64,000 nt of DNA from Aquimixticola soesokkakensis (GTDB taxonomy: Bacteria; Pseudomonadota; Alphaproteobacteria; Rhodobacterales; Rhodobacteraceae): positions 174,345 through 238,344 of the forward strand of contig NZ_FWFS01000008.1 of assembly GCF_900172375.1 (NCBI RefSeq), written 5' to 3'. The notes beneath the pieces were generated by a model. It was not told the origin of the DNA, ran no database searches, and worked only from the letters and a program-made list of their open reading frames with translations. Each line of letters opens with the position of its first letter. Within the stretch, counting starts at the first letter, position 1. Shown one piece after another: positions 37,342 through 45,817 of this stretch. Position numbers and translations under genes: made by a program.

Positions 37342-38928
37342 ATGGCTGATTATGTAATCGTCGGAGCAGGCTCCGGCGGAGCGGTTCTTATCAACAGATT
37401 GAGTGAAGATCCCAACGCGACCGTTGAGGTGATCGAAGCGGGCGGCTGGGACACCAGCCCGTGGATTCACATGCCGATGGGCTATTTCCGTCTGATGCAG
37501 ACGCTGAAGCTCGACTGGGGCTATTACACCGTTCCGCAGAAACATGTGAACAACCGCACCATGTTCGTGCCGCGCGCGAAAAGCGTCGGCGGCTGTACGA
37601 CCGTGAACGGCATGATCTACACACGCGGTCACCGCACGGATTATGACCACTGGGCGCAGCTCGGCAACAAGGGCTGGGACTACGACAGCATCCTGCCCTA
37701 CATGAAGCGCGCTGAGAACTGGGGCGGCGGTGGCGACGAGGAGGTCCACGGTTTCGACGGGCCACTCAAAACCACCCGTAACCCGATCGAGGCGGAGCCC
37801 TGTGTTGCCTATCGCGACGCCTGTATCCAGGCCGGCATTCCTTATAACGAAGACCTGAACGGTGGCGACCAATACGGCGTCGGCCCCTGTGACGGCACTG
37901 TGCGTGACGGCATCCGTTCTAGCGTCTCGCGTTGCTACATCACGCCGATCAAACATCGCAAGAACCTGACCGTGCACACCAAGGCGATGGCCTCGAAGAT
38001 CATCGTCAAGAACGGTCGCGCCGTGGGTGTCGAATTCATTCAGGGCCGCCAGAAAAAGACGGTCTGGGCGGACAAAGAAGTGCTGCTCTGCGGTGGCACG
38101 TTCAATTCGCCGCATTTGCTGCAACTCTCGGGCATTGGTGATCCAGAGCATCTGCGCAGCATCGATGTGGATGTCGTGCACGATCTGCCGGGCGTGGGCC
38201 AGAACCTTCAGGACCACCTTGCAAGCTCCGTCAAACAGGGCCTGTCGAAACCCGTGTCGCTTCTGGGGCAAACAAAACCCTACGCGGCGGCTCTTGCCCT
38301 CTTGCAATATTACACTTCGGGCAGCGGCCCGGTCGCCGGTCACGGGGTGGAGGTCATGTCCTTCATCAAAACTCGTCCCGACCTGATCGCCCCGGATGTG
38401 CAGACGCACTTCAACAACATCATGTATAAGGACCACGGTCGCGAAATCATCAATGTTGAAGGCTGCATGCCCTATTTCAACATTTCCCGCCCGCAAAGCC
38501 GTGGCACGGTGATGGCACGTTCGAACGATCCGTTCAAACTGCCCGAGCTCGATCCGAACTTCCTGTCGGTGCCGGACGATCTGCGGGTGCTGCGGGACGC
38601 TTTGAAAGTGACGCGCGAAATTCTGGCGCAGCCGGCCTTTGATGCGATCCGTGGCGACGAGTACCTGCCAGGTAAGGGTGTCGTTTCGGATGCCGACCTT
38701 GATGAATACATCAAGGACGATTGTAACAGCGTCTATCACCCGGTCGGCACTTGCAAGATGGGCAGTGACACGATGGCTGTTGTGGATGACGAGCTGCGCG
38801 TGCGTGGTGTGGAGGGGCTGCGGGTCGTGGATGCATCCGTGATGCCGACCCTGACCAGCGGCAACACCAACGCGCCGACGATCATGATCGGCGAAAAAGC
38901 CGCCGATATGGTGCGCGCTGCGGCCTAA
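37342..38928 (+). CDS. GMC-family FAD oxidoreductase (choline-dehydrogenase-like)
   Basis: Flavoenzyme of 528 residues that oxidises primary or secondary alcohols. FAD-binding VIVGAGSGG is at residues 5-13, the GMC signature region RAKSVGGCTTVNGMIYTRG near residue 75, and CGGTFNSPHLLQLSGIG near 250. The active-site histidine lies in YHPVGTCKMG near 466, and NTNAPTIMIGEKAADM closes the C-terminus. The ATG at 37342 follows GGGAGGAC; upstream codons to 37258 overlap the operator. The neighbouring aldehyde dehydrogenase (40185) suggests successive alcohol-to-acid oxidation of a side chain. Choline is unlikely, as no other betaine genes are present. Confidence 0.9.
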   Translation: MADYVIVGAGSGGAVLINRLSEDPNATVEVIEAGGWDTSPWIHMPMGYFRLMQTLKLDWGYYTVPQKHVNNRTMFVPRAKSVGGCTTVNGMIYTRGHRTDYDHWAQLGNKGWDYDSILPYMKRAENWGGGGDEEVHGFDGPLKTTRNPIEAEPCVAYRDACIQAGIPYNEDLNGGDQYGVGPCDGTVRDGIRSSVSRCYITPIKHRKNLTVHTKAMASKIIVKNGRAVGVEFIQGRQKKTVWADKEVLLCGGTFNSPHLLQLSGIGDPEHLRSIDVDVVHDLPGVGQNLQDHLASSVKQGLSKPVSLLGQTKPYAAALALLQYYTSGSGPVAGHGVEVMSFIKTRPDLIAPDVQTHFNNIMYKDHGREIINVEGCMPYFNISRPQSRGTVMARSNDPFKLPELDPNFLSVPDDLRVLRDALKVTREILAQPAFDAIRGDEYLPGKGVVSDADLDEYIKDDCNSVYHPVGTCKMGSDTMAVVDDELRVRGVEGLRVVDASVMPTLTSGNTNAPTIMIGEKAADMVRAAA

Positions 38929-39017
38929 GGGCGGCAGGGCACAAGACCCAAGAAGATCAAAGCGTTGTAGGGAAGGGGGCGCGGCCCTCTCCCGCTCATC
39001 GGTCAGAGGAGGAGACC

Positions 39018-40112
39018 ATGACACGACTAAACTTCAAGACGGTTGCAAAGCTCGGTACGAGCTGCGCGGCGCTGACTTTGGCTGCGACGGCTGCGACGGC
39101 GGAGACCGTGCGCGTCGATCAGGGCGCGGACATCACGGAGCTTTGCGGCTCCGACCCGATCCGTGTGGCGCTTGTCGATGGCTGGGGTGGCGACACCTGG
39201 CGCAAGATCACCTTTGCCGAGCTTCAGGACGAAGCCTCGAAATGCCCGAACATCACCGCAGAGGACCACTCCGACGCGGGCGGCGATCAACAGACCTACA
39301 GTGCGGCCATCAACGGCTATGCGACGCAGGGCTATGAGGTCATCATCGCCTTCACCGACTTCGGCGAAGCGGCGCTTCCGACCTACCGTATGGCCAATGG
39401 CGACGGCACGACGATGGTGCCCTATTTCAACCAGATCCCCGGTCGTGTGGGCTTTGACTATGCGGTGAACCCCTATCAGGATTCCGTGGCCATCGGCAAA
39501 CAATACGCCGAATGGATGGCTAAGGCGCTGGACGGGGAAGGCAATGTGTTGATGCTGGGCGGGCCTGCGGGCGCTTCCTCGTCGACCAACTTCCTGAACG
39601 GTTTCAAGGAAGGCCTTGCGGATCATCCGGGGCTGACGCTTCTCGATGAGAACTTCATCGCCACCAACTGGAACCCGGCGGATGCGCAAAAGGCGGCCGC
39701 GGGTCTTATCGCCAAATATGGCGATAGCATTGACGGTATTGCGTCTGACTACGGCGTGAGCACGCTCGCGACGCTCAAAGCCTTCCTTCAGTCCGATGTC
39801 GAAGTGCCGGCGCTGGCAACCATCGCCACCAGCAACGAGATGAACTGCATGTATCTCGAAGCCATCGAGAACGATGAAGCATGGCCGTACCTCGCCCTCG
39901 ATGGTTCGACCGCCGACATTCGCTTTGCTCTGCGTCAAGCTGTTGCTGCGCATAACGGCATCGAATTCAACGAACCGCTCGGCGTGGTGCCCTATACCTA
40001 TGCCGACAGCACCTCCGGCGTCGTGCCGAAATGTTCCGACACGGCGCCGCCGGATGCTGACCTGTCCTCGCTTTTGCCCGAGGACAAGCTGAACGCCCTG
40101 TTCCAGCAATAA
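39018..40112 (+). CDS. ABC transporter substrate-binding protein (sugar-type), orphan
   Basis: Periplasmic receptor of 364 residues with a signal peptide at 1-28 (cleavage at ATA-E). It is a close paralogue of the protein at 18905: shared PIRVALVDG-GG--WR near residue 47, YSAAINGYATQGYE near 96, NFIATNWNPADAQKAAAGLIAKY near 209, DYGVSTL near 240 and the C-terminal PPDADLSS-LPEDK. RBS AGAGGAGGAG precedes. It is placed between the GMC and ALDH genes with no transporter gene alongside, so it probably feeds the fused importer at 51876-55348 or that at 23516-28235. A stem-loop follows. Confidence 0.88.
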   Translation: MTRLNFKTVAKLGTSCAALTLAATAATAETVRVDQGADITELCGSDPIRVALVDGWGGDTWRKITFAELQDEASKCPNITAEDHSDAGGDQQTYSAAINGYATQGYEVIIAFTDFGEAALPTYRMANGDGTTMVPYFNQIPGRVGFDYAVNPYQDSVAIGKQYAEWMAKALDGEGNVLMLGGPAGASSSTNFLNGFKEGLADHPGLTLLDENFIATNWNPADAQKAAAGLIAKYGDSIDGIASDYGVSTLATLKAFLQSDVEVPALATIATSNEMNCMYLEAIENDEAWPYLALDGSTADIRFALRQAVAAHNGIEFNEPLGVVPYTYADSTSGVVPKCSDTAPPDADLSSLLPEDKLNALFQQ

Positions 40113-40129
40113 GTTGGATCACTAAAAAC

Positions 40130-40160
40130 AGACCGTGCCAGAGGAATGGCGCGGTCTTTC
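40130..40160 (+). terminator. Stem-loop between binding-protein and ALDH genes
   Basis: Stem AGACCGTGCC / GGCGCGGTCT (one G-U pair), 8-nt loop, followed by TTCC. It lies 17 bp after the binding-protein stop and only ~25 bp before the ALDH gene, so partial termination or mRNA protection is likely. Confidence 0.6.
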
Positions 40161-40184
40161 CACAGAAAACTTTGGAGCGCACAC

Positions 40185-41693
40185 ATGACGAAAGCATTCA
40201 CAATTTCCGACCCGCTCGCCTCAGTCAGCGCCGAAACGCGCGCTTTCCTCGGTCAAAAGCACAAACTGTTCATCGGCGGTGACTCCGTCGACGCCGCCGA
40301 CGGCGCTCGTCGCGATGTGGTTGACCCCGCGACCGGCAAGGTGATTGCCAATGTCGCCGACGCCAGCCCCGAGGACGTGAACCGCGCCGTGGCCGCCGCC
40401 CGCAAAGCCTTTGATGGCGGGGTGTGGGCCGAGACGAAGCCGCTCGAACGCGTGAAACTCCTTTGGCGCATCGGCGAGCTGATCGACAAATACTCCGAGC
40501 AACTGGCCGAGTTGGACACGCTCGACGAAGGCTCGCCCTACGGCGTCGTGAAGAACGGCTATATCGTAGGCGCCGCCGAGCATTTCCGCTATTTCTCCGG
40601 CTGGGCCAACAAGATCACGGGCGACACACTTCCGGTCAGCCTGCCCGGCGATTGGCATGTCTACACCACTCGCGAGCCCGTGGGTGTCGTGGGTCAAATT
40701 CTGCCGTGGAACGTGCCTTTCTTGATGATAGCGTGGAAGCTTGCCCCGGCTCTCGCGGCGGGTTGTACCGTCGTTGTGAAACCGGCCGAAGACACGCCGC
40801 TCTCCGCGATGCTCTTTGCTGACATTTGCCGCGAGGCAGGTGTGCCGGAAGGTGTCGTGAATATCGTGACTGGCGATGGCAAAATCGGTGCGGCTCTGGT
40901 TGATCACCAAGACATCGACAAGATCGGTTTCACCGGCTCCACCGCCACCGGCCAGGCCATCGTGCGTGCCGCCTCCGGCAACCTCAAGCGCGTCAGCCTT
41001 GAGCTTGGCGGCAAGAGCCCGGTCTTCGTCTTCCCCGATGCGGATATCGACGGGCTGATCCCGCAGGTCGCCGAAGCGGTGTATCTGAACAGCGGTCAGG
41101 CCTGTTCCGCAGGTTCGCGTCTCTACATCCATGAGGATGTCTACGACCGCGTGATCGAAGGCGTTGCAGCCTATTCCGAAGGTTTGAAACTTGGTCACGG
41201 TCTCGATCCGGCGACCAACATGGGGCCGATCATTTCGCAAAAGCAATATGAGCGTGTGAACGGACTTCTGGAAACCGGCGTCAAACAAGGTGCCAGCATG
41301 GTGGCTGGCGGTGACGCGGGCATGGAAGGCTACTTTGTGCGCCCGACACTTCTGCGCGATGTGACGCCGGAGATGACGGTCTACAAAGAAGAAATCTTTG
41401 GTCCGGTGATCAGCGCGATGAAGCTCAACACCCGCAACATCGACGAGCTGGCCCGCGAGGGGAACAACACCGAATACGGTCTTGCCGCGTCAATCTGGAC
41501 CAAGGATCTGTCGCTGGCGCACAAGCTCGCTGCCAAAGTGCGCGCGGGTACGATCTGGCTCAACGCCCACAACATGATCGACCCGTCGATGGGCTGGGGT
41601 GGCTTCAAGCAATCCGGTTGGGGTCGCGAAATGGGCCGTTCTGCGATGGATATCTATACCGAGCAGAAAACCGTTGCGATGAAGATCGGTTGA
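40185..41693 (+). CDS. Aldehyde dehydrogenase (NAD-dependent)
   Basis: ALDH-superfamily enzyme of 502 residues oxidising an aldehyde to its carboxylate. Features are WNVPFLMIAWKLAPALAAG near residue 180, GFTGSTATGQ (cofactor) near 247, the general-base glutamate in LELGGKSP near 271, the catalytic cysteine in SGQACSAGSR near 305, and EEIFGPV near 404. It resembles betaine/phenylacetaldehyde dehydrogenases. The ATG at 40185 follows TTTGGAG. Position after the GMC oxidoreductase and a binding protein suggests it finishes oxidation of an imported alcohol; the acid could feed the homogentisate operon (inference). A strong terminator follows. Confidence 0.92.
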   Translation: MTKAFTISDPLASVSAETRAFLGQKHKLFIGGDSVDAADGARRDVVDPATGKVIANVADASPEDVNRAVAAARKAFDGGVWAETKPLERVKLLWRIGELIDKYSEQLAELDTLDEGSPYGVVKNGYIVGAAEHFRYFSGWANKITGDTLPVSLPGDWHVYTTREPVGVVGQILPWNVPFLMIAWKLAPALAAGCTVVVKPAEDTPLSAMLFADICREAGVPEGVVNIVTGDGKIGAALVDHQDIDKIGFTGSTATGQAIVRAASGNLKRVSLELGGKSPVFVFPDADIDGLIPQVAEAVYLNSGQACSAGSRLYIHEDVYDRVIEGVAAYSEGLKLGHGLDPATNMGPIISQKQYERVNGLLETGVKQGASMVAGGDAGMEGYFVRPTLLRDVTPEMTVYKEEIFGPVISAMKLNTRNIDELAREGNNTEYGLAASIWTKDLSLAHKLAAKVRAGTIWLNAHNMIDPSMGWGGFKQSGWGREMGRSAMDIYTEQKTVAMKIG

Positions 41694-41714
41694 TCCGGTC
41701 GCCAACTCAAAAAG

Positions 41715-41745
41715 AAAGGGCGCTCCGTTGGGGGCGCCCTTTTCA
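41715..41745 (+). terminator. Rho-independent terminator after ALDH gene
   Basis: Perfect 9-bp stem AAAGGGCGC / GCGCCCTTT, 10-nt loop, followed by TTC. The A-rich left flank would also give a U-tract for the convergent minus-strand MarR gene. Confidence 0.85.
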
Positions 41746-41764
41746 TTTGGTCGTCAGAATTTGG

Positions 41765-42241
41765 TCAGCGGTCCGGTTCGATCTCGCGCAGCGTGGCTAT
41801 GATCGCGCGCAGTTGCCGATCTTTTTCGGGGCCGAGCGCCGCTTTCAGACGTGCGTCAAATGCGTTGGCCTCGCGCCCCAGATCCGCAAACACCGTCTGC
41901 CCCTTTTCGGTCAGGCTGAGGATTTCCGCGCGCTTGTCCTCGGGGCTTTCCGTACGAGACAAAAGCCCCTCTTGTTCCAATGCGGCCACCGCGCGGCTCA
42001 CGCGGGTCTTTTCTTCATGGGCAATGTCGCAAATCGCACGCCCCGTGAGCCCGCCATAGCGTCCGATGATCGCCAGCACCCGCCATTGCGTGCGGGTCAG
42101 CCCGTAGCGGGCACGATAGATGGATTGAAAAGCCCTCCCGGTCACCTCCGCTGTCTGGTTGAGGAGAAAGGGCAGAAAATCCTCCAGATCGAAATCATAG
42201 GGTGTCTTGTTTTTCTGCGGGGAGGGAGGTGTCTGGGTCAT
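41765..42241 (-). CDS. MarR-family transcriptional regulator
   Basis: Winged-helix regulator of 158 residues. The core has LTRTQWRVLAIIGRYGGLTG near residue 48, the recognition helix region KTRVSRAVAALEQEGLLSR near 78, and the wing DKRAEILSLTEKG near 101. The ATG at 42241 gives the normal family length; a TTG at 42280 would add 13 residues with no clear ribosome site. It lies downstream of maiA on the same strand, separated by ~85 bp. MarR-type regulators often control homogentisate genes in roseobacters, so hmgA/maiA is a plausible target (inference). Confidence 0.88.
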   Translation of the reverse strand: MTQTPPSPQKNKTPYDFDLEDFLPFLLNQTAEVTGRAFQSIYRARYGLTRTQWRVLAIIGRYGGLTGRAICDIAHEEKTRVSRAVAALEQEGLLSRTESPEDKRAEILSLTEKGQTVFADLGREANAFDARLKAALGPEKDRQLRAIIATLREIEPDR

Positions 42242-42324
42242 GGGGCTCGATGTGACTGTAAGGTTCACGGAGAATGCCAAGCCGCGCGACGATTGTCATC
42301 CCGCCTGCGCGATCTGATGTGCGA

Positions 42325-42945
42325 TCAGTCCTTGGGTGTGACATCCGGGTGTGCGGCCTGAACGGCGGGCAGCGCCTCAAGGCGTTCCATGATACCGGAA
42401 AGACGCGGGAAAGGTGTCAAATCGACGCCCCAGCGCCGCGCATTGTAGACCTGTGGGACAAGGCACAGATCGGCGAGCGTGACGGTGTCGCCAAAGCAAT
42501 AGGTGTCTTCACCCAACATCGCCTCGAAATCTTTCAGACCTGCTTCAATGAAATGCTGCATCCAGCCCTCCATTGTGATGGTGCCGCCAGAGGCTGTTAC
42601 GGCCTGTTTCGCAACGCGCAGGTTGCACACCGGATGCACCTCCATGGCGATGGAATAGGCCAATGCCCGCACACGCGCCCGCTCAGCGGGATCTTTTGGA
42701 AGAAAGCCGCAATCGCGCGTCTCGTCGAGATATTCGATGATCGCGAGAGATTGAGTGAGGTTCAGCCCGTCGAGCTCAAGCGCCGGAACGAGGCCCTGAG
42801 GATTGCGCGCGAGATGCGCTGCGCTGCGCTGTTGCCCCTCCACAAGGTTGATCGGCACGCTGTCCCAAGGCATCCCCGCTAGTCCGAGGGCGATCCTCAC
42901 CCGATAGCTCGCTGAAGATCTCCAGTAGTCGTAAAGCGTGGTCAT
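42325..42945 (-). CDS. maiA: Maleylacetoacetate isomerase
   Basis: Zeta-class glutathione transferase of 206 residues that isomerises maleylacetoacetate to fumarylacetoacetate, the step between HmgA and FahA. The N-terminal thioredoxin fold has YDYWRSSASYRVRIALGL near residues 5-22 (the zeta SS-x-(S/A)-x-RVRIAL motif). GLVPALELDG and LTQSLAIIEYLDE follow near 52-75, and the C-terminal helical domain has DTVTLADLCLVPQVYNARR near 152. It is divergent from hmgA; the 137-bp gap holds site F, so both could be co-regulated. Confidence 0.94.
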   Translation of the reverse strand: MTTLYDYWRSSASYRVRIALGLAGMPWDSVPINLVEGQQRSAAHLARNPQGLVPALELDGLNLTQSLAIIEYLDETRDCGFLPKDPAERARVRALAYSIAMEVHPVCNLRVAKQAVTASGGTITMEGWMQHFIEAGLKDFEAMLGEDTYCFGDTVTLADLCLVPQVYNARRWGVDLTPFPRLSGIMERLEALPAVQAAHPDVTPKD

Positions 42946-42984
42946 GGTGTGCCCTTCCGGTTTGTCTATTCTGCGGTATTGTTA

Positions 42985-43009
42985 TTTGATAATTGCGAAC
43001 AGATTATCA
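42985..43009. promoter_or_regulatory. Predicted operator in maiA-hmgA intergenic region, site F
   Basis: TTTGA-TAATT-GCGAA (42985-42999) matches the TTTGC-N5-GCAAA consensus at 8 of 10 arm positions. It overlaps a second dyad TGATAAT-N9-ATTATCA (42987-43009) that could be the site of a different regulator such as the MarR protein. Confidence 0.45.
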
Positions 43010-43082
43010 TTTTTCGTTGCGCCAGCAACTAATTCGTGTTTTGCTGCCCGCAATAAAAACGCACTGTTGGAGGATCGACCTA

Positions 43083-44465
43083 ATGAGCACGTTCGAACAT
43101 CCGAATGGATTGAAAAGTGCTGCCGGTCTGCATGGGCTGCACAATGACCCGAATGCCGGCTACATGCCGGGTTTTGGCAATGATTTTGAAACCGAAGCTC
43201 TACCGGGCGCGCTGCCGCAGGGCATGAACAGCCCGCAGAAATGCGCCTATGGCCTCTATGGCGAACAGCTGTCGGGCACGGCATTCACGGCGCCAGCGCA
43301 TCAGAACGAACGCACCTGGTGCTACCGCATCCGCCCGTCGGTCAAACACACGGGCCGATTCTCCCGAATCGACATGCCCTATTGGAAATCCGCACCGCAT
43401 GTGGACCCGGACGTGGCCTCGCTGGGTCAGTATCGTTGGGACCCGATCCCGCATTCCGAGGAGGAGCTGACCTGGGTCACCGGCATGCGCACGATGACCA
43501 CGGCGGGCGATGTCTACACGCAGGTTGGGATGGCCGCCCATGTCTATCTCGTCACGGCCTCCATGGAAGACGAGTATTTCTACTCTGCCGACAGTGAGCT
43601 TTTGGTGGTGCCGCAAGAGGGGCGTTTGCGCTTTTCGACCGAACTCGGTGTGATCGAGCTTGAGCCGAAAGAGATCGCCATCCTGCCGCGCGGTCTCGTT
43701 TACCGTGTCGAATTGCTCGATGGCCCGGCGCGGGGCTTTGTCTGCGAGAACTACGGTCAGAAATTCGAACTGCCGGGGCGTGGTCCCATCGGCGCGAACT
43801 GCATGGCGAACAGCCGCGATTTCAAATCGCCCGTCGCCGCCTTTGAAGATCGCACGGCGCGCTCGCGTGTCGTGATCAAATGGCAGGGTCAGTTCCATGA
43901 GACCTTTATCGATCACAGCCCGCTCGACGTAGTGGCCTGGCACGGCAACTATGCGCCGGTGAAATACGACCTGCGCAACTATTGTCCGATCGGGGCGGTC
44001 CTGTTCGATCACCCGGATCCGTCGATCTTCACCGTTCTGACCGCGCCCTCGGGCGTGCCGGGCACCGCGAACATCGACTTTGTTCTGTTCCGCGAGCGCT
44101 GGATGACGATGGAGGATACCTTCCGTCCGCCGTGGTACCACAAGAACGTGATGTCCGAACTGATGGGCAATATTTACGGCGAGTATGACGCCAAATCGCA
44201 GGGCTTCGTGCCGGGCGGGATGAGTCTTCACAACATGATGCTGCCGCACGGGCCGGACAATGATGCGTTCGAAAAGGCGACCCTCTCCGAGCTGACGCCC
44301 CAGAAACTCGATAACACCATGTCCTTCATGTTCGAGACCCGTTTCCCGCAGCATTTGACTGGCTTCGCCGCCAATGAGGCGCCGATCCAGGACGAATACA
44401 TCGACTGTTGGGACAGCCTCGAAAGCCATTTCGACGGCACGCCTGAAGGCAAATGGGACAAGTGA
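43083..44465 (+). CDS. hmgA: Homogentisate 1,2-dioxygenase
   Basis: Fe(II) ring-cleavage enzyme converting homogentisate to maleylacetoacetate, 460 residues (family ~430-460). Landmarks are the N-terminal [19 protein letters not shown], the domain junction [20 protein letters not shown] near residue 285, and the metal-site region [14 protein letters not shown] near 350 with a histidine and glutamate, then [12 protein letters not shown] near 382 with the third ligand. The ATG at 43083 follows TTGGAGG. fahA, the MBL-fold gene and scoA/scoB follow on the same strand. No 4-hydroxyphenylpyruvate dioxygenase gene is present in the window. Confidence 0.96.
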   Translation: MSTFEHPNGLKSAAGLHGLHNDPNAGYMPGFGNDFETEALPGALPQGMNSPQKCAYGLYGEQLSGTAFTAPAHQNERTWCYRIRPSVKHTGRFSRIDMPYWKSAPHVDPDVASLGQYRWDPIPHSEEELTWVTGMRTMTTAGDVYTQVGMAAHVYLVTASMEDEYFYSADSELLVVPQEGRLRFSTELGVIELEPKEIAILPRGLVYRVELLDGPARGFVCENYGQKFELPGRGPIGANCMANSRDFKSPVAAFEDRTARSRVVIKWQGQFHETFIDHSPLDVVAWHGNYAPVKYDLRNYCPIGAVLFDHPDPSIFTVLTAPSGVPGTANIDFVLFRERWMTMEDTFRPPWYHKNVMSELMGNIYGEYDAKSQGFVPGGMSLHNMMLPHGPDNDAFEKATLSELTPQKLDNTMSFMFETRFPQHLTGFAANEAPIQDEYIDCWDSLESHFDGTPEGKWDK

Positions 44466-44494
44466 TCTCCCGGCATTTCGGCTGATCAGATAGC

Positions 44495-44519
44495 GAGCGT
44501 CGCCCCGAGGGGCGCGCTC
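44495..44519 (+). terminator. Stem-loop between hmgA and fahA
   Basis: Stem GAGCG-CGCCCC / GGGGCG-CGCTC with one bulged T and a tight GA turn; no T-tract. It is probably an mRNA-processing or stabilising element rather than a full terminator. Confidence 0.45.
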
Positions 44520-44540
44520 AGACATACAGTCAGGATTGGA

Positions 44541-45815
44541 ATGACTATGACCCTGAAGATGAGTTGGGTCGCGAGCGCGAACAGCGCGACGACCGACTTT
44601 CCGCTGAACAACCTGCCTTACGGCGTGTTCTCCCTCACTGCATCGACGCCGCGCTGTGGTGTGGCCATCGGGGATATGATCCTCGATGTCGCCGCCTGCG
44701 AAGAGGCCGGGCTGATCACGCTCGAAGGTGGGCCTTTGCTGCAATCCGGTGTGTGGAACCCGGTGATGGAGGCGGGCGCCCCTGTCTGGAGCGCGCTGCG
44801 TGCGCGCCTGACCGAGCTTTTGGCCGAAGGCGCCGCCGATCAGGCCGCGCTGGCAGGCCATCTGGTGCCGATGGCGGATGCCGAGCTGCATATGCCGTTC
44901 ACGGTGTCCGAATACACCGATTTCTATGCCGGCAAGAACCACGCGTTCAACGTCGGCACCATGTTCCGCGGCGCGGAAAATGCTTTGCCTGCCAATTGGT
45001 TGTCGATCCCAATCGGCTACAACGGGCGCGCGTCGTCTGTGGTGGTCTCCGGCACCCCCGTGACGCGGCCATGGGGTCAGCTGAAGGGGCCGAATGACGC
45101 GTTGCCGCGGTTCGATACGTCGAAACGCTTTGATCTCGAGCTGGAGTTCGGCGCCATCGTCGGCACGCCGTCCAAAGGCATGGTGTCGGTGCAAGAGGCC
45201 GATGATATGATCTTTGGCTATGTCCTGTTGAACGACTGGTCCGCGCGCGACATCCAGGCCTGGGAATATCAGCCGCTTGGCCCGTTTCAGGCCAAGGCGA
45301 CCGCCACCACGATCAGCCCCTGGATCGTTGCCAAGGCGGCACTCGAGCCGTTCCGCACCTCGACGCCGGAGCGCGAGCGTCCGCTCTTGGCCTATCTCAC
45401 CGAACCCGGTCCGATGCTTTATGACATCGCGCTTGAGGTTGGGCTGGCGCCTGAGGGCAAGGGCGAGACCATCATCACGCGCACGAATTACGCGGAAATG
45501 TATTATTCCGCGGCGCAGCAGCTCTGTCACCACACCACGTCCGGCTGTTCCATGCGCACTGGCGATCTGTTGGGCTCCGGTACGATTTCTGGCCCGACGA
45601 AAGACAGCCGTGGTTCGCTTTTGGAGCTGAGCTGGGGCGGCAAGGAGCCGCTCACACTCGACACCGGAGGCACCCGCAGTTTCCTCGAAGATGGGGACCG
45701 CCTCACGCTTCGTGGCGCGGCCAAGGGCGATGGCTATCGCATCGGCTTCGGGGACTGCACAGGGCAAATCCAGCCCGCAATTGATCTGCCCGCATGGGCA
45801 CAGGAGGAGAACTAA
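44541..45815 (+). CDS. fahA: Fumarylacetoacetase
   Basis: Hydrolyses fumarylacetoacetate to fumarate and acetoacetate; 424 residues, normal length. The metal/active-site motifs match the human enzyme's order: EYTDFYAGKNHAFNVG near residue 124 (first Asp and the catalytic His), LELEFGAIVG near 197 (two Glu) and LLNDWSARDIQAWEYQPLGP near 230 (Asp). The C-terminal part has GDLLGSGTISGPT near 341. The ATG at 44541 follows AGGATTGG, with an alternative Met two codons on. It lies 75 bp after hmgA across a stem-loop and 2 bp before the MBL-fold gene. Confidence 0.96.
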   Translation: MTMTLKMSWVASANSATTDFPLNNLPYGVFSLTASTPRCGVAIGDMILDVAACEEAGLITLEGGPLLQSGVWNPVMEAGAPVWSALRARLTELLAEGAADQAALAGHLVPMADAELHMPFTVSEYTDFYAGKNHAFNVGTMFRGAENALPANWLSIPIGYNGRASSVVVSGTPVTRPWGQLKGPNDALPRFDTSKRFDLELEFGAIVGTPSKGMVSVQEADDMIFGYVLLNDWSARDIQAWEYQPLGPFQAKATATTISPWIVAKAALEPFRTSTPERERPLLAYLTEPGPMLYDIALEVGLAPEGKGETIITRTNYAEMYYSAAQQLCHHTTSGCSMRTGDLLGSGTISGPTKDSRGSLLELSWGGKEPLTLDTGGTRSFLEDGDRLTLRGAAKGDGYRIGFGDCTGQIQPAIDLPAWAQEEN

Positions 45816-45817
45816 TC

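Noticed and set aside
37342..38928. GMC oxidoreductase as choline dehydrogenase BetA
   Set aside because: No betB/betI/betT context with it; neighbours are a sugar-type receptor and general ALDH. The family name alone does not fix the substrate.
43200..45767. 855-codon minus-strand frame opposite hmgA and fahA
   Set aside because: Composition is Arg/His/Gly-rich without motifs, typical of a mirror frame. The plus-strand genes are certain.
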